This document shows positions 23,310-35,895 of a stretch of 64,000 bases of DNA, piece after piece; position 1 is the stretch's first letter; the number at the start of each line of letters is the position of its first letter. A program made the position numbers and the translations under genes. The notes under the pieces are model-generated. The model made no database searches, had not been told where the DNA came from, and saw nothing but the letters and a program-made list of their open reading frames with translations. This stretch comes from Hordeum vulgare subsp. vulgare (lineage: Eukaryota > Streptophyta > Magnoliopsida > Poales > Poaceae), in NCBI RefSeq assembly GCF_904849725.1, contig NC_058518.1, positions 326,018,581-326,082,580 of the forward strand, written 5' to 3'.

Positions 23310-26300
23310 ATGTCGTCCGGTGGAGTTTCGAGCATGGGTCACCAGATCCTCTTCGGTGCTCTCTCCTTCGTCGTCGATGATTCGGTGTGGCTTCGGGAGG
23401 CACCCCTTGACGTCAAGGCGCTTCCCCGTCGCGGGGCCACGCACTTCCGTGCCGGCGCTCGCGGCGTTCTTCTTCTCCAACAATCGGCTCCGTTGCCGGC
23501 TTGCACCTTCATCACGCGCCGCAGCAGGCGATCTCGCAGTCCGCTTCTACAACGTTGGGTGCAGCATGCCCGAGCGCGCCAGTTCGCGTCCTCTCAGGTG
23601 GCAGTCCTGGAGTCTGTTGTAGTCGCCCCACGCTCCCAGTGCTCTGACTCGGTTCCGACTGAGCTTCCTACCGAGTACGTGGGTCGTGGGCCTGCAGCAG
23701 AAGTACACATGGCCAACTCCCATGAAGATCCTCGTCAAGCCGACCAAGGTGAAGTTGGCGAAGCATCCGGTGCGCGTCGTCCGCCTCGTCGTTCTGCCAG
23801 CCGACACACTCGGCGGAGCAACGTGGAGGTGTTCCGCACATCTCTCCTCAACCTGGCCGCGGCTGCCCAGATTGCCGATTCCCTCCAGCCGACTGATTCA
23901 AAGGCAGGAAGGGGAATCGAACAAATCCGAGCCCTGTTGCGCACGGCGCAGCAGCAGAATTCGGCAGTCTCCCAGTCACACAATCAGAGCCGCAATAGTT
24001 CCGTCAATGCAAACACGCAAAGATCAGTTCACAGACCTGGATCTCATCAGTATCGCCATCGCTCACGCACCCCTCTGCGGGGTGGGCCCTACGGGTCCCG
24101 GGATCATGATGATCGGCATTCAGTCGGCGACACTTACGGCCGAAGACCCGACGCAAGGGGCCGAATCGCTCAGCGAAGAGTCGACAGGGGTCGAGCCCAC
24201 CGCGATGGCCGCGATATGGACCGTCCGAGTGGAAGCAGGGCCATCGTATCTGGTCCCGAGTGTTTTAGTCGAGCCATCCGCTCGGCTGATATCCCGCCCA
24301 ACTTCCGATTGGCTGCGGGAATCGGTAAAGTCTCAAGGGAGTCCAAGCCCGAAACATGGCTAGACGACTACCGAGTGGCAGTCCAGATCGGAGGAGGAGA
24401 CGACCATGTCGGTATGAAGCACCCCCCTCTGATGCTCGACGGCTCGGCCCGAGCTTGGCTGAATCAGTTGGCCCCCTCAAGCATTTACAGTTGGGCAGAT
24501 CTAGCCCGAGTGTTCATCAGAACCTTCGAAGGAATGTGCAAGCGCCCTGCAGGTCTTGTGGAGCTTCAGCACTGTGTCCAGAAGCCGAATAAGCCCTTGC
24601 GCGACTTCATCCAGCGATGGACGACTCTTTACCACACGGTGGAGAACGTCACCGAGCATCAAGCAGTCTGCGCCTTCAAGGCAGGCGTGCGATACAGGGA
24701 GCTGTACTTGAAGTTTGGTCGAACCGGCGACATCTCCATGAGCAAGATGATGGAGATAGCAACTCGCTATGTAAATGGCGAAGAAGAGGACCGCATCCGG
24801 AGCGGTAAACATAAGACAGTCGGCGATGCTGACGGAGGTAACACTCGAAAGCAGAAACCGAAGGTTCCGCCCACACCGCAAGCAAAAGCTGCAGCTGTAA
24901 CCAGCGCCAAATTCAAGGGCAAAGGGAAAGCGTAGTTCACCCCCAAGAAAAAGCCTTTCAACAATCCCATCCTGGACCAGCCTTGTCCAATCCATACGAA
25001 GATGGATGAGGAAGGTAACCCCATATACGCAAAGCACACCACTCGGCAGTGCCGTCTCCTGATCCAGGGTTTCAGCGAAGGGCAGCCGAGTGAGAAGAAT
25101 CCTGAACAGGATGATGAGGACAAGGAGGATCCGTTCCCCCAAGTCCATGCAACCCTCATGATCTTCGCTGACGTCGAAAGCAAGAGTCGACTGAAGCTAG
25201 TAAACAGAGAAGTCAACATGGCCGTTCCGACTGCCCCCAAGTTTCTCAAATGGTCTCAGACTGCGATTACCTTCGATCAGTCGGATCATCCAACACATGT
25301 CCCCACCCCAGGAAGGCAGGCTCTGGTCGTCGACCCGGTGGTGGAAGGAGTCCGACTACGCAAAGTTCTAATTGACGGCGGCAGCGGGTTGAATATTATG
25401 TACGCCGACACTCTCAAGGGGATGGACATTCCGATGTCCAGACTCAGCGAGAGCAATATGCAGTTCCACGGAGTCGTCCCAGGGCGGAAGGCCAAATCAC
25501 TCGGCCAGATCGCATTGGAGGTCATCTTCGGCTCCGACAAGAACTTTCGCAAGGAGAAGGTCACGTTTGAAGTGGTGGACTTCCAGAGCGCTTACCATGC
25601 AATTCTGGGCCGCCCGGCATATGTGAGTTTCATGGCACGACCGTGTTATGTGTACTTGAAGTTGAAAATGCCCGGTCCAAAAGGCGTTATCACCATCACT
25701 GGCAACCGCCAGCCAGCCGAGGAGTGACTGCAAGAGGGGTCGAGGATCGACGACCAGCAGATGGCTGTACTCGAGCTCAAAGAGTACAAGAAGACAGTCG
25801 ACCCCGTCGACTTAATGCGCTCAAAGAAGCCAGCTTCTGAGTCCGCGTTCCAGTCGGCGGGAGAGACTAACAAGGTCAGCATCCACCCGATGGACGAGTC
25901 TGCCGCCCCGACGAACATCTCCACCACCCTGGATCCCAAATAGGAAGCCGAGCTCACCCAATTCCTCCGTGAGAACTGGGACATCTTCGCATGGAAGCCA
26001 GCTGACATGCCGGGTGTACCTAGGGAGTTGGCTGAGCACCGACTGCATGTGGATCCCGCTGCTCGGCCCGTCCGAGAGCGCCTGCGCCGGTCCGCCGCGC
26101 ACAAAAGGAAGGCAATCGGAGAAGAGGTGGCTAAGCTGCTAGCTGCCAGATTCATTCGCGAGGTTCACCACTCCGAGTGGCTCGCCAATGTAGTCATTGT
26201 GCCCAAGAAGGACAAGTCACTCCGAATGTGCATTGACTTCAAGCACCTCAATAAGGTCTGCGCGAAAGACCATTTTCCGCTCCCCCGCATAGATCAAATT

Positions 26301-29156
26301 GTCGATTCGACTGCGGGGTGCGAGCGTTTATCACTTCTTGATGCCTACTCGGGTTATCATCAGATCCGTCTGTATGGTCCCGATGAGTTGAAAACAACTT
26401 TCATCACCCCGTTTGGGTGCTTCTGCTACATCACCATGCCTTTCGGTCTGAAGAATGCAGGAGCTACCTTTATGCGCATGATCCAAAAATGTCTCCTCGA
26501 CCAGATTGGTCGCAATGTGGAGGCATACATGGATGATATCGTAATCAAGTCCCGCAAAGGTTCCGACCTACTGACTGACTTGGCAGAAACATTCGCCAAC
26601 CTTCGTAGGTACGATATCAAGCTAAATCCTGCCAAGTGTTCATTCGGTGTTCCCAGCGGAAAGTTACTCGGTTTCTTCGTTTCCGAACGAGGGATCGATG
26701 TTAACCCCGAAAAGATCGGGACCATCGTCCGAATGGAGAGGCCGGTCAGAATACACGATGTTCAACGACTCACAGGTTGCTTAGCAGCTTTGAGAAGGTT
26801 CATCAGTCGACTCGGCGAGAAAGCACTTCCTCTGTACCGACTCATGAAGAAATCAGATACCTTCGAGTGGGCAGACGAAGCCCGAGTCGCGTTCGATGAC
26901 CTCAAAGTCCTACTTTCCACCCAGCCGGTTCTTACTGCTCCGCTCAGTAAAGAGCCCCTTCTTCTATATATCGCGGCCACAAATCCAGTGGTTAGTAATG
27001 TTCTTACAGTCGAGCGAGAGGAGGAGGGCAAAGCTTACAAAGTTCAGCGGCCAGTGTACTACGTTTCCGAGGTTCTGACCCCTTCCAAGCAGAGGTATCC
27101 CCATTATCAGAAGCTTATCTATGGGATCTATTTGACTGCAAAGAAGGTTGCCCATTATTTCCAAGACCACTCGGTATCTGTCGTTTCTGATTCTCCTTTG
27201 TCGGAAATTCTCCACAATCGAGACGCGTCAGGCCGAGTGGCGAAGTGGGCGATGGAGATGTTGTACTGTGACATCAAGTTCGAGGCCAAGAAAGCTATTA
27301 AGTCTCAAGCCCTGGCTGACTTTATAGCAGAATGGGTAGAACAACAGCAACCGACTCACATCTACTCGGCTCATTGGACAATGTTCTTTGATGGGTCTAA
27401 GATGTTGAATGGATCCGGCGCTGGTGTTGTGATCGTATCACCAAAGGGTGACAAGCTTAAGTATGTGCTTCAGATACACTTTGATTCCTCTGACAATGAG
27501 GCAGAGTATGAAGCTCTTCTCTACGGATTGCGCATGGCCATCTCACTCGGCGTCCGTCGCCTGATGGTCTACGGCGATTCAGACTTGGTGGTCAACCAAG
27601 TGATGAAAGAGTGGGACGTAAGGAACCCCACTATGACAACCTACTGCAATGCAGTCAAGAAGCTGGAGAAGAAGTTTGAAGGTCTAGAACTTCATCATGT
27701 TCCAAGACTGAAGAACCAAGCGGCGGACAAATTGGAGAAGCTCGGATCCACTCGGAGACCCGTCCCGAGTGATGTCTGCCTCGAGCACCTCCATCTTCCT
27801 TGAGTCAAAGAAGATCCCTTCACGGAAGAGCCAGTGCAACCCAAGAGCGCAACAGACCCGACTGAAGTCGATGTGCCTGCTATGGTTGATCTGGTCACAC
27901 AGATTCTGGTAATCATCCTCGAGTGGACTGTGCCAATTATGGCATATATCCTAAGGCAAGAACTTCCAGAAGACGAAGTCCAAGCCCGACAAATAGTTCG
28001 CAGGTCGAAGGCGTTCACTGTCATTGACGGTCAATTGTATAAGGATAGTGTTTCAGGCGTTCTCCAACGTTGCATTTCCCCAGAGGAAGGGCAGTTGATC
28101 CTAGAGGATATCCACTCGGGAACCTGCGGCCATCATGCTTCTTCAAGAGCAATCGTCGCCAAGGCGTTCAGGGCTGGATTCTTCTGGCTGCAGGCTAACG
28201 AAATGGCCAAAGCTATGGTCGATCGATGCGAAGGTTGTTAGTTCTACTCCAACAAGTCCCACAAGCCAACATCTGCACTAAAGACAGTCCCACTTGTGTG
28301 GCCGTTTGCAGTTTGGGGATTAGACGTAGTCGGACCATTCAAGACAGGCCAAGGAGGCTACACACATCTGTTGGTGGCAGTCGACAAGTTTACAAAGTGG
28401 ATAGAAGCCAAGCCCATCAAGAAACTCGACGCCTCCACAGCCGTGAAGTTTGTCAGAGACATCATCTTCAGATTCGGAGTGCCTCACAGCATAATCACGG
28501 ACAATGGGACAAACTTCGACTCGGACAGATTCAAAGGTTTCTGCGCGAGACAAGGTATCCGAGTGGATTTTGCTTCCGTAGCACATCCGCAATCCAATGG
28601 ACAAGCTGAGCGTGCAAATGGACTTATCCTTCAAGGTTTGAAGCCTCGACTCTTGCGAGAGATAGGACATGCTGCTGGTGCATGGGTAACCGAGTTACCT
28701 TTAGTACTTTGGGGTCTCCGCACCACTCCGAACAGATCAACGGGGCGATCACCGTTCTTCGTCGTCTATGGAGCAGAAGCGGTCCTTCCGAGTGACCTGC
28801 TTCACAATGCCCCGCGAGTCGAACTCTTCTCCGAAGCCGAAGCAGAACAAGCAAGGCAAGATGGAGTCGATCTTCTAGAGGAGGAGCGCGAGATGGCACT
28901 TACTCGCTCAACAATTTATCAGCAAGATCTGCGACGTTTTCATGCATGACATGTCAGAAGCCGCACGTTCCAGGCTGGCGATTTGGTGCTCCGAGTGGAT
29001 CAGCAGAGACCACACAAGTTGGCTCCGGCCTGGGAAGGTCCTTTCATCATTTCAAAGGTGCTGAACAACGGGGCATACAGACTCTACAACATTCAGAAGG
29101 AGACCGACGAACCCCGCGCATGTAACGGAGACCTCCTCAAGCGTTTTTATACGTGA
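23310..29156 (+). pseudogene. Tat gag-pol polyprotein, one frame with six internal stops
   Basis: The ATG at 23310 was chosen because it opens the frame 67 bases after the LTR; ATG 23709 is a fallback. Gag runs to about 24935, with its capsid core from CFSRAIRSADIPPNFR to YVNGEEEDR. The protease carries VLIDGGSGLNIMY (near 25370). Reverse transcriptase has [16 protein letters not shown] and YMDD (26526-26537). RNase H follows, then an archaeal-type RNase H (FFDGSKMLNGSGAGVV, SDNEAEYEALLYGL) and integrase (LDVVGPFKTGQGG, ITDNGTNFDS, HPQSNGQAERANG). Stops are TAG 24933, TGA 25725, TAG 25941, TGA 27801, TAG 28239 and TGA 28947; the normal end is TGA 29154-29156. There is no frameshift. Most stops fit C-to-T change at CAG or CGA. 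No active product expected. Confidence 0.93.
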
Positions 29157-29268
29157 TCGCCGACTGAAGCAGTGTAACGAACAAGTTTTGGAGAAATAAT
29201 ATACAGCAGATTCAATTTCTTTTGCAGATTCAGAGTTCTTCCGTGGTTGCAGACTATGGTCACAAAAA

Positions 29269-31197
29269 AAAACTTAGCTGCGATCCTGCATCGCCTAAGT
29301 ATTAACTATCTCTGAGTGTGCACTTCACGTCGCACTCGGGGACTTAGCTGCGATCCTGCATCGCCTAAGTATTAACTTCTCCAAGTGTGCACTTTACGTC
29401 GCACTCGGGGACTTAGCTGCGATCCTGCATTGCCTAAGTATTAACTTCTCCGAGTGTGCACTTCACGTCACACTCGGGGACTTAGCTGCGATCCTGCATC
29501 GCCTAAGTATTAACTATCTCCGAGTGTGCACTTTACGTCGCACTCGGGGGGGGGGGGGCTTAGCTGCGACCCCGAATCGCCTAAGTAACACCTTCCTCCG
29601 AGTGTGCACTTTACGTTGCACTCGGGGACTTAGCTACGATCCTGCATCGCCTAAGTATTAACTTGCTCCGAGTGTGCACTTTACGTCACACTCGGGGACT
29701 TAGCTGCGATCACGCATCGCCTAAGTATTAACTTCTCCGAGTGTGCACTTCACGACGCACTCGGGGACTTAGCTGCGATCCCGAATCGCCTAAGTAACAC
29801 CTTCCTCCGAGTGTGCACTTTACGTCGCACTCGAGACTTAGCTACGATCACGTATCGCCTAAGTATTAACTTCTCCGAGTGTGCACTTCACGAAGCACTC
29901 GGGGACTTAGCTGCGATCCCGAATCGCCTAAGTAACACCTTCCTCCGAGTGTGTACTTTACGTCGCACTCGGGGACTTAGCTCCGATCACGCATCGCCTA
30001 AGTATTAATTTCTCCGAGTGCGCACTTTACGTCACACTCGGAGACTTAGCTGCGATCCCGAATCGCCTAAGTAATACCTTCCTCCGAGTGTGCACTTTAC
30101 GTCGCACTCGCGGACTTAGCTGCGATCACGCATCGCCTAAGTATTAACTTCCTCCGAGTGTGCACTTTACGTCACACTCGGAGACTTAGCTGCGATCACG
30201 CATCGCCTAAGTATTAACTTCTCCGAGTGTGCACTTCACGTCGCACTCGGGGACTTAGCTGCGATCCTGCATCGCCTAAGTATTAACTTTCTCCGAGTGT
30301 GCACTTCACGTCGCACTCGGGGACTTAGCTGCGATCCTGCATCGCCTAAGTATTAACTTCTCCGAGTGTGCACTTCACGTCGCACTCGGGGACTTAGCTG
30401 CGATCCTGCATCGCCTAAGTATTAACTTCCTCCGAGTGTGCAATTTACGTCACACTCGGGAACTTAGCTGCGATCACGCATCGCCTAAGTATTAACTTTC
30501 TCCGAGTGTGCACTTTACGTCGCACTCGGGGACTTAGCTGCGATCCTGCATCGCCTAAGTATTAACTTTCTCCAAGTGTGCACTTCACGTCGCACTCGGG
30601 GACTTAGCTGCGATCACGCATCGCCTAAGTATTAACTCCTCCGAGTGTGCACTTTACGTCACACTCGGGGACTTAGTTGCGATCACGCATCGCCTAAGTA
30701 TTAACTTCCTCCGAGTGTGCACTTTACATCGCACTCGGGAGCTTAGCTGCGATCCTGCATCGCCTCAGTATTAACTTTCTCCGAGTATGCACTTCACGTC
30801 GCACTCGGGGACTTAGCTGCGATCCTGCATCGCCTGAGTATTCAGTTCCTCCGAATGTGCACTTTTACGTCGCACTCGGGGACTTAGCTGCGATCACGCA
30901 TCGCCTAAGTATTAACTTCTCCGAGTGTGCACTTCACGTCGCACTCGGGGACTTAGCTGCGATCCTGCATCGCCTAAGTATTAACTTCCTCCGAGTGTGC
31001 ACTTTACCTCACACTCGGGGACTTAGCTGCGATCACGCATCGCCTAAGTACTAATCTTCCTTCGAGTGTGCACTTCATGTCACACTCGAGGACTTAGCTG
31101 CGATCCTGCATCGCCTAAGTACTAATCGCTCCTCCGAGTGTGCTCTATACGTTACAGTCGGGAACTTAGCACTCATCATGAATCACCTAAGTCCTAA
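29269..31197. repeat. Tandem array of 28 units, about 69 bases each, in the Tat 3' region
   Basis: I counted 28 copies of a unit that holds CTTAGCTGCGAT...ATCGCCTAAG followed by CCGAGTGTGCAC...GTCGCACTCGG. Each unit therefore contains two imperfect palindromes in a row. Copies vary at fixed places (CCTGCAT/CACGCAT/CCCGAAT; CTTTACG/CTTCACG; GTCGCAC/GTCACAC), and a poly-G expansion sits near 29546. The last two or three units are more degraded. There is no coding signal. Such 3' arrays are known in Tat/Ogre elements and can seed satellite DNA. Confidence 0.95.
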
Positions 31198-31405
31198 TAT
31201 TCTACGAGTACACATTAAGTGTTCAACTCCAAACAGCATTCAAACAAAAGAATAAGTGTTTTCGTTGTGACTCCAGCAGTCTAGAAACGATAACGGACTC
31301 GGTGCGGATCAAGTTTACCCGCACCGATCTAAAAGTATGACGGCCAACAGAAGTGGCCAAAATATCGTACAGGCAAACACTCGGCATACCGAGCATAACA
31401 TCTGA

Positions 31406-34400
31406 TTACGCGTCAGCTGGGCCGGCGTCAGGACTAGAGGACTCCACAAAAGTGTCCAAGTCAATTCCATCAGCAATGCGGGTGGCAGTCTCGAGGAACG
31501 TCTCCATGAAGTCTTCGAGTTGAAGTTTCTTCGTGTTGGCGACCTTCAACGCTTTCAGCTTATCTTCCCGCACCTCCTTGCAATGGACTCGGACCAACGA
31601 TAGCGCAACATCAGCACCGCACCGCGCTGCCGATTTCTTCCAAGATTGCACTTGGTTCGGCACCTCCTCCAGTCGGCTCGTTAGGGTCTCCATCTCCTCC
31701 CGCGACTCGTCTTCCGGCCAAAGTTCCTTGTTAATTCAGCCGACGACTTCTCTTAGTCGACTGATGAAAGGACCTACTTTGCTAGCGCGGATTTGTGCTC
31801 GAAGCAGATCCCGATTGGCGTCCTCACCGAGTGGAACTTTGTCTTTAACAGACCGTTCCACAGCCGCCGTTTCAGCTTCAGGGTCTCCGCAAAAGTCTGC
31901 CACCAACAAGCAAGCAGGCAATGAAAACCGAATGTGGGACACACGATAAAGCCACTCAACAAAGCATAAGACTTACCAGCCAGACAAGTCATCATTTGCT
32001 CAGCCCAGTCGGTGACATACTTCTCTTGAGCTATGCACCTTCTGTTCAGGGCGCCCATCTGATTATGCAGATCGGTCCTATGTTTCCTCATCATCTGCGT
32101 CTCCGTCGTCAATACCCTATTTGCCTCCCGAGCTTCTTCTAAGGACTTTTCTCGCGCTTCCAGAGCGTCCTTCATACCAGCCATGGCCAGCATTACAGCT
32201 TCCAGTTCACCAACATATTGATTCCTCTCCGCTCTGAGGGCTTCATAAGAACTTCCCATCTCACAAGTTTTAGACAAAACGAAACAAAGGGTTATCAGCA
32301 ACTTTCTCCATACACACTACGTTCTTCAGACCCTTGCCGACGCAAGCAGTCGACAGCGGTCTCGGGGACTACACCCAGTGGGTTCACTAAGAGTGACCCC
32401 ACTGGCATGCACCTCAAGCAGGTCTGCCCTATTGAGGTGCACGTTTTCACCTACGCCTCCGAGGCTAAAGCTACTCCATCTGTGTGCAGTTTACTCTAGG
32501 GAACTCTTACCGCAAGAGTGCTCCGACTACAGTAAGTACTTGCACTCAGTAATCTTGTCTACGGACACGACAAAAATAAAGACCAAATGTATAAAGACAA
32601 CTGTCGGTGCAAGCACTCGACAGAAGTCTCGGGGACTACACCCATTGCGTTCACTCGGAGTGAACCCATTGCAAACAACAGATTACGACAACACCCACTG
32701 GGTTACAGAAGAAAAGTAAGTACTTACTAGGGTACTTACTCGGATGTCATCGCGCAGCTCCAAGCTCCGCTGATATAAAGCTGCAGCGGAGTCATAAACC
32801 CTCTTGGCCTCTCCGGCCATCAGCTCCGCCTGAACCATGGTCCCCTTGACAGCTCCCACCTGCTCCTCCGGGACACACCGAATGTTGAATTCGGCATTTG
32901 ACGAACCGGGAATCGGGGGGAGATCCTGGTTCATCCCAAAGTTCACCCCAGTAGGTTCCTCACCCGTCAGCGTCGGTTCAGTCGGCGGAGGCACTTCGTT
33001 TGGTAGAGCGTCGGCGGCAGGGGCGGCGGCAGGAGGAGCATCCTCAGGGACAGGCTCTTCGATGGGCTCCGCGGTCGGGTCAGATCTCCCCCCTGACAAG
33101 CCGAATAATACAGTGCTTCAGAAGAAGAAAGAGATGGCGCAGTCTGCAGGAATAAAATACCCGACTCTCCCACAACGTACCTGGCTGTGATGAAACGACA
33201 TTGTCCGCGTCCATGGGGTCGTCCCCTTGGCGAGCCGGCGAGGTCGTAGAAGTGGCAACCCTGTCGAGTGAAGACCATTCTACTTGTAAAACAAGAGTTC
33301 ACTCGGTCAACAGAAAGGACCGAAAACTAGATTCGCTTACGTGGAGGTGACGGGGATGGCCACCCTCATCTGCGACAGAGCCTTCCGAGGTTTGGACTCG
33401 CTCGATTTGGGCACTTTGGAGGACTGGCCCGCAGGTTCAGCGGTTGCGTCCCTGGCTCTTTTGGTACCTCGAACACTCGGTGCAGCCGGGGAAGTAGGCG
33501 GGGCACTCGGCGACATAGGGGGAACTGTAGGGACGGCAGACTCTTGCCGACGCCTATTCCGATGCTCTGGCCGCGGAGGCGGCGAGTCTGGCTCTCCATC
33601 CTTTTCCTCTTCCTCGCTGTTTTCCTCCTCCGACTCTCCGCTGTCGAAGATGTATTCGTCTCTCTCCACGCTTCCCTCCTGGCTGCCTTCTTCATCTTCC
33701 TCCTCCTGTTTCCCGCTCGAGACGGGGGAGAACCAGTTGGTCCACGCCTGCAGTCGGAAACATTAAGCATCACGCGGAGATATAAATGAGTTGCTGAAAT
33801 CAAGGCAGTTCAACGCACTCGGCTAATGCTACTCACCTGATTCGGTGGAGGGTTGTCCGCACCATAAGGCGCCACTCGGCGGGCCCCCTTGGGATTCTCA
33901 CAGGGACCCGTGATTTGGAGCACCTTTGAGGTCACCTTCTCCTCGAGAATGCCCTCCACGTTGGTCCGAGTGGAGTCTTCAGGTCCTGCTTAGTGCCACA
34001 TAGCGTGGTGGCGGGCTTGCAGGGGCTGGATCCGCCGACCGATGAAGACTTCCAGCAAGTCCATCCCAGTGACCCCCCTCGTGACAACATCCGCGAGTGC
34101 CTCAACCAAAGGCTGGATGTCTTTCTTCTCCGCTTTCGAGAGAGCGAGTTGCTTGGGTGGAGCAGGGCGGTCTAGACTGAATGGAGGCAGCCCAGTCGAC
34201 GCGTTCGGACAGGCTATGTCCTGGCAGTAGAACCACGTCGACTGCCAGTTCCTAACCGACTCACTCAACTGCAGAGCAGGGTAAATACTCCGATTCTTCT
34301 TCTGAAACCCTAAACCCCCACAGAGCTGGAGGAGATGCGTCTTGTCATCCGATTGACTAAGACGTTTTATGGTTTGGGAGCGGATGGAAAAGATGTGTTT

Positions 34401-34818
34401 GAATAAACCCCAATGGGGAGGACAACCAATAAAGCATTCGCATAAAACGATGAAGGCAGAAAGGTGGACGATGGCATTCGGAGGGAAATGATGGAGTTGT
34501 GCACCAAAATGATTCATGATACCCTTGAAGAAAGGGTGGGGGGGGCAGAGAGAAACCTCGGTGAACGTGGCTGAGGAGCAAGACGCGCTCCCCCTCCCGT
34601 GGCGCCGGCTCGACCTCGTCGTCCGCTGGCAACCTCCAAGACTTATGCACGAGCTGGCCGTGCTCTACCAGCTCCAGCAGGTCCCCCTCCGTCACTGTGG
34701 AGGGGAGAAAGTCTCCCTGGATCCATCCCGCTGGCAATGGCCGCTGCCGCCGCTGAGCAGCCGCCACCTTGCCCTTCTTCTTCCTTGCCTCCATCTTGCT
34801 GGTCTGGCCCTTGGTCAT
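31406..34818 (-). pseudogene. Opposite-strand spliced accessory gene of the Tat element (putative gypsy-type transposon protein)
   Basis: The ATG at 34818 starts MTKGQTSKMEARKKKG. Then comes the region LLELVEHGQLVHKSW, RVLLLSHVHRGFSLPP, FGAQLHHFPPNAIVHLSAFI, CFIGCPPHWGLFKHIF, typical of the Pfam family 'putative gypsy type transposon' (Transposase_28). Acidic and Pro-rich parts and a coiled-coil tail (YEALRAERNQYVGELEA) follow, ending in GPADA at 31406. Exons are joined by GT-AG introns: 33748-33836, 33340 to about 33290, 33093-33180, 32739 to about 32257, and 31897-31976. Breaks: a frame change at a G/C homopolymer near 34540, TAA 33990-33992, and TGA 31736-31738 (Trp expected). It lies convergent to gag-pol. 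Function unknown. Confidence 0.8.
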
Positions 34819-35340
34819 GGCGGCGATGGTGAGCTTTCGAGAAGGATGGGAAGAGAAAGGTGTATGAGCGCAAGAGGTGGCGAGGAAGACGGAGCAAGCG
34901 AGAGCAGAGGACTCGGCGAGCGTAACCGAAGGGTCTCGTCGGCCAGAGTTAAATAGAACACCGACTGGGTCGCTGGCGAGCGGGCCCGAAATCTTATCCG
35001 CCCAACCAGCCGCGGCGATATCGGCGGAAGAGTTGAAGGCGCGAGGATCGAGGAGTCAGGCGCTACTCGAGCGCGCTGATGTCGCCCCTGCTAAGCGTAC
35101 GGAACCCGAAATTTGAGATCCCGGAAAATCCGCCGCTGACAGTTGACCGGTCGTGTCAAAAGATGTCGCGAAAACACTCGGTTCCCGATAGTCCGTTCCG
35201 CAAAACACATTCACTCGGATCATTGGCCAGGAGAGATAGAATGGATAGAGGCAAGCAACGCCCAAGCCGAACCTAGTCCAGTCGGATCTGAACATCGAGC
35301 ACCGCTTTGACGTTTCAACCCCAATCCATTCGGGGACTAA
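34819..35340. other. Non-coding region between the antisense gene and the Tat 3' LTR
   Basis: No gene seen. It must hold the promoter of the opposite-strand gene, but no clear minus-strand TATA box was found. The polypurine tract is at its right end. Confidence 0.5.
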
Positions 35341-35895
35341 TGATGGGGTCATAGTCCTAGGGTAGGGTCATAGGCCTATCCTACAGGTCCTACCCAAGGA
35401 CTACCCCACGCAAGGGACAGGACCTTAAGTATGCCCGACTGTATTAAGGTGTCCCCATCATCCAGTCGGTAACGGGCCCAGGATCATCCAGTCGGAGACT
35501 AAGACTCGGAGGACACCGGACCTACCGACTGGATACACTCGGTGCGTCGTAACCTCCCTGGAGGGAAACGGTCGTACGTTTCCGGGTGCATCAACTAGCA
35601 TTTATAGCATACGTTACCTGTAACACATGCATTCAATCGCCACTACTCCACCCTTGAATCAGAACCGTTGTGGAGGGCAGCGCACTCTATATAAGCCGCC
35701 CTCCCCCACTGGTAAAAGGGTTGGAAAAACATTGTACTCCATATTACACTCGGTAACAAGCTCTAAGAGCACTGAGACGTAGGGCTATTACCTCCACCGT
35801 AGAGGGGCCTGAACTCATACAACCTCGCTGTAGCTAGGACTCTGCCCATCTCATTCGTACCCTACACATCTACTGTCAGGCTTATACCCACGACA
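35341..35895 (+). repeat. 3' LTR of the Tat element
   Basis: Same ends as the 5' copy; TATATAA at 35688-35694. The purine-rich CGGGGACTAA directly before 35341 is the likely polypurine tract. Confidence 0.95.

Larger units (their letters stand above)
22698..35895 (+). mobile_element. Tat-lineage Ty3/gypsy LTR retrotransposon (13.2 kb)
   Basis: LTRs at 22698-23242 (545 bases) and 35341-35895 (555 bases) are near identical. They are flanked by GTATC (22693-22697) and ATATC (35896-35900). Next to the 5' LTR is a primer site, TTGGCGCCCACCGTGGGG. The order is gag, protease, reverse transcriptase, RNase H, a second archaeal-type RNase H, integrase. After that come a tandem array (29269-31197) and an opposite-strand spliced gene (31406-34818). 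The second RNase H, 3' tandem repeats and an accessory gene after pol are all known for the Tat lineage. Complete in structure, but the coding frame has six stops. Confidence 0.95.

Noticed and set aside
29811..31054. Short open frames (65 aa) within the tandem array
   Set aside because: They repeat the unit in translation and have no independent coding signal.
29269..31197. CRISPR-like regularity
   Set aside because: The units are contiguous tandem repeats without unique spacers, in a plant retrotransposon.
31921..33190. Plus-strand frames opposite the Tat accessory gene
   Set aside because: The minus strand has splice sites, coiled-coil logic and family similarity; the plus frames have none.
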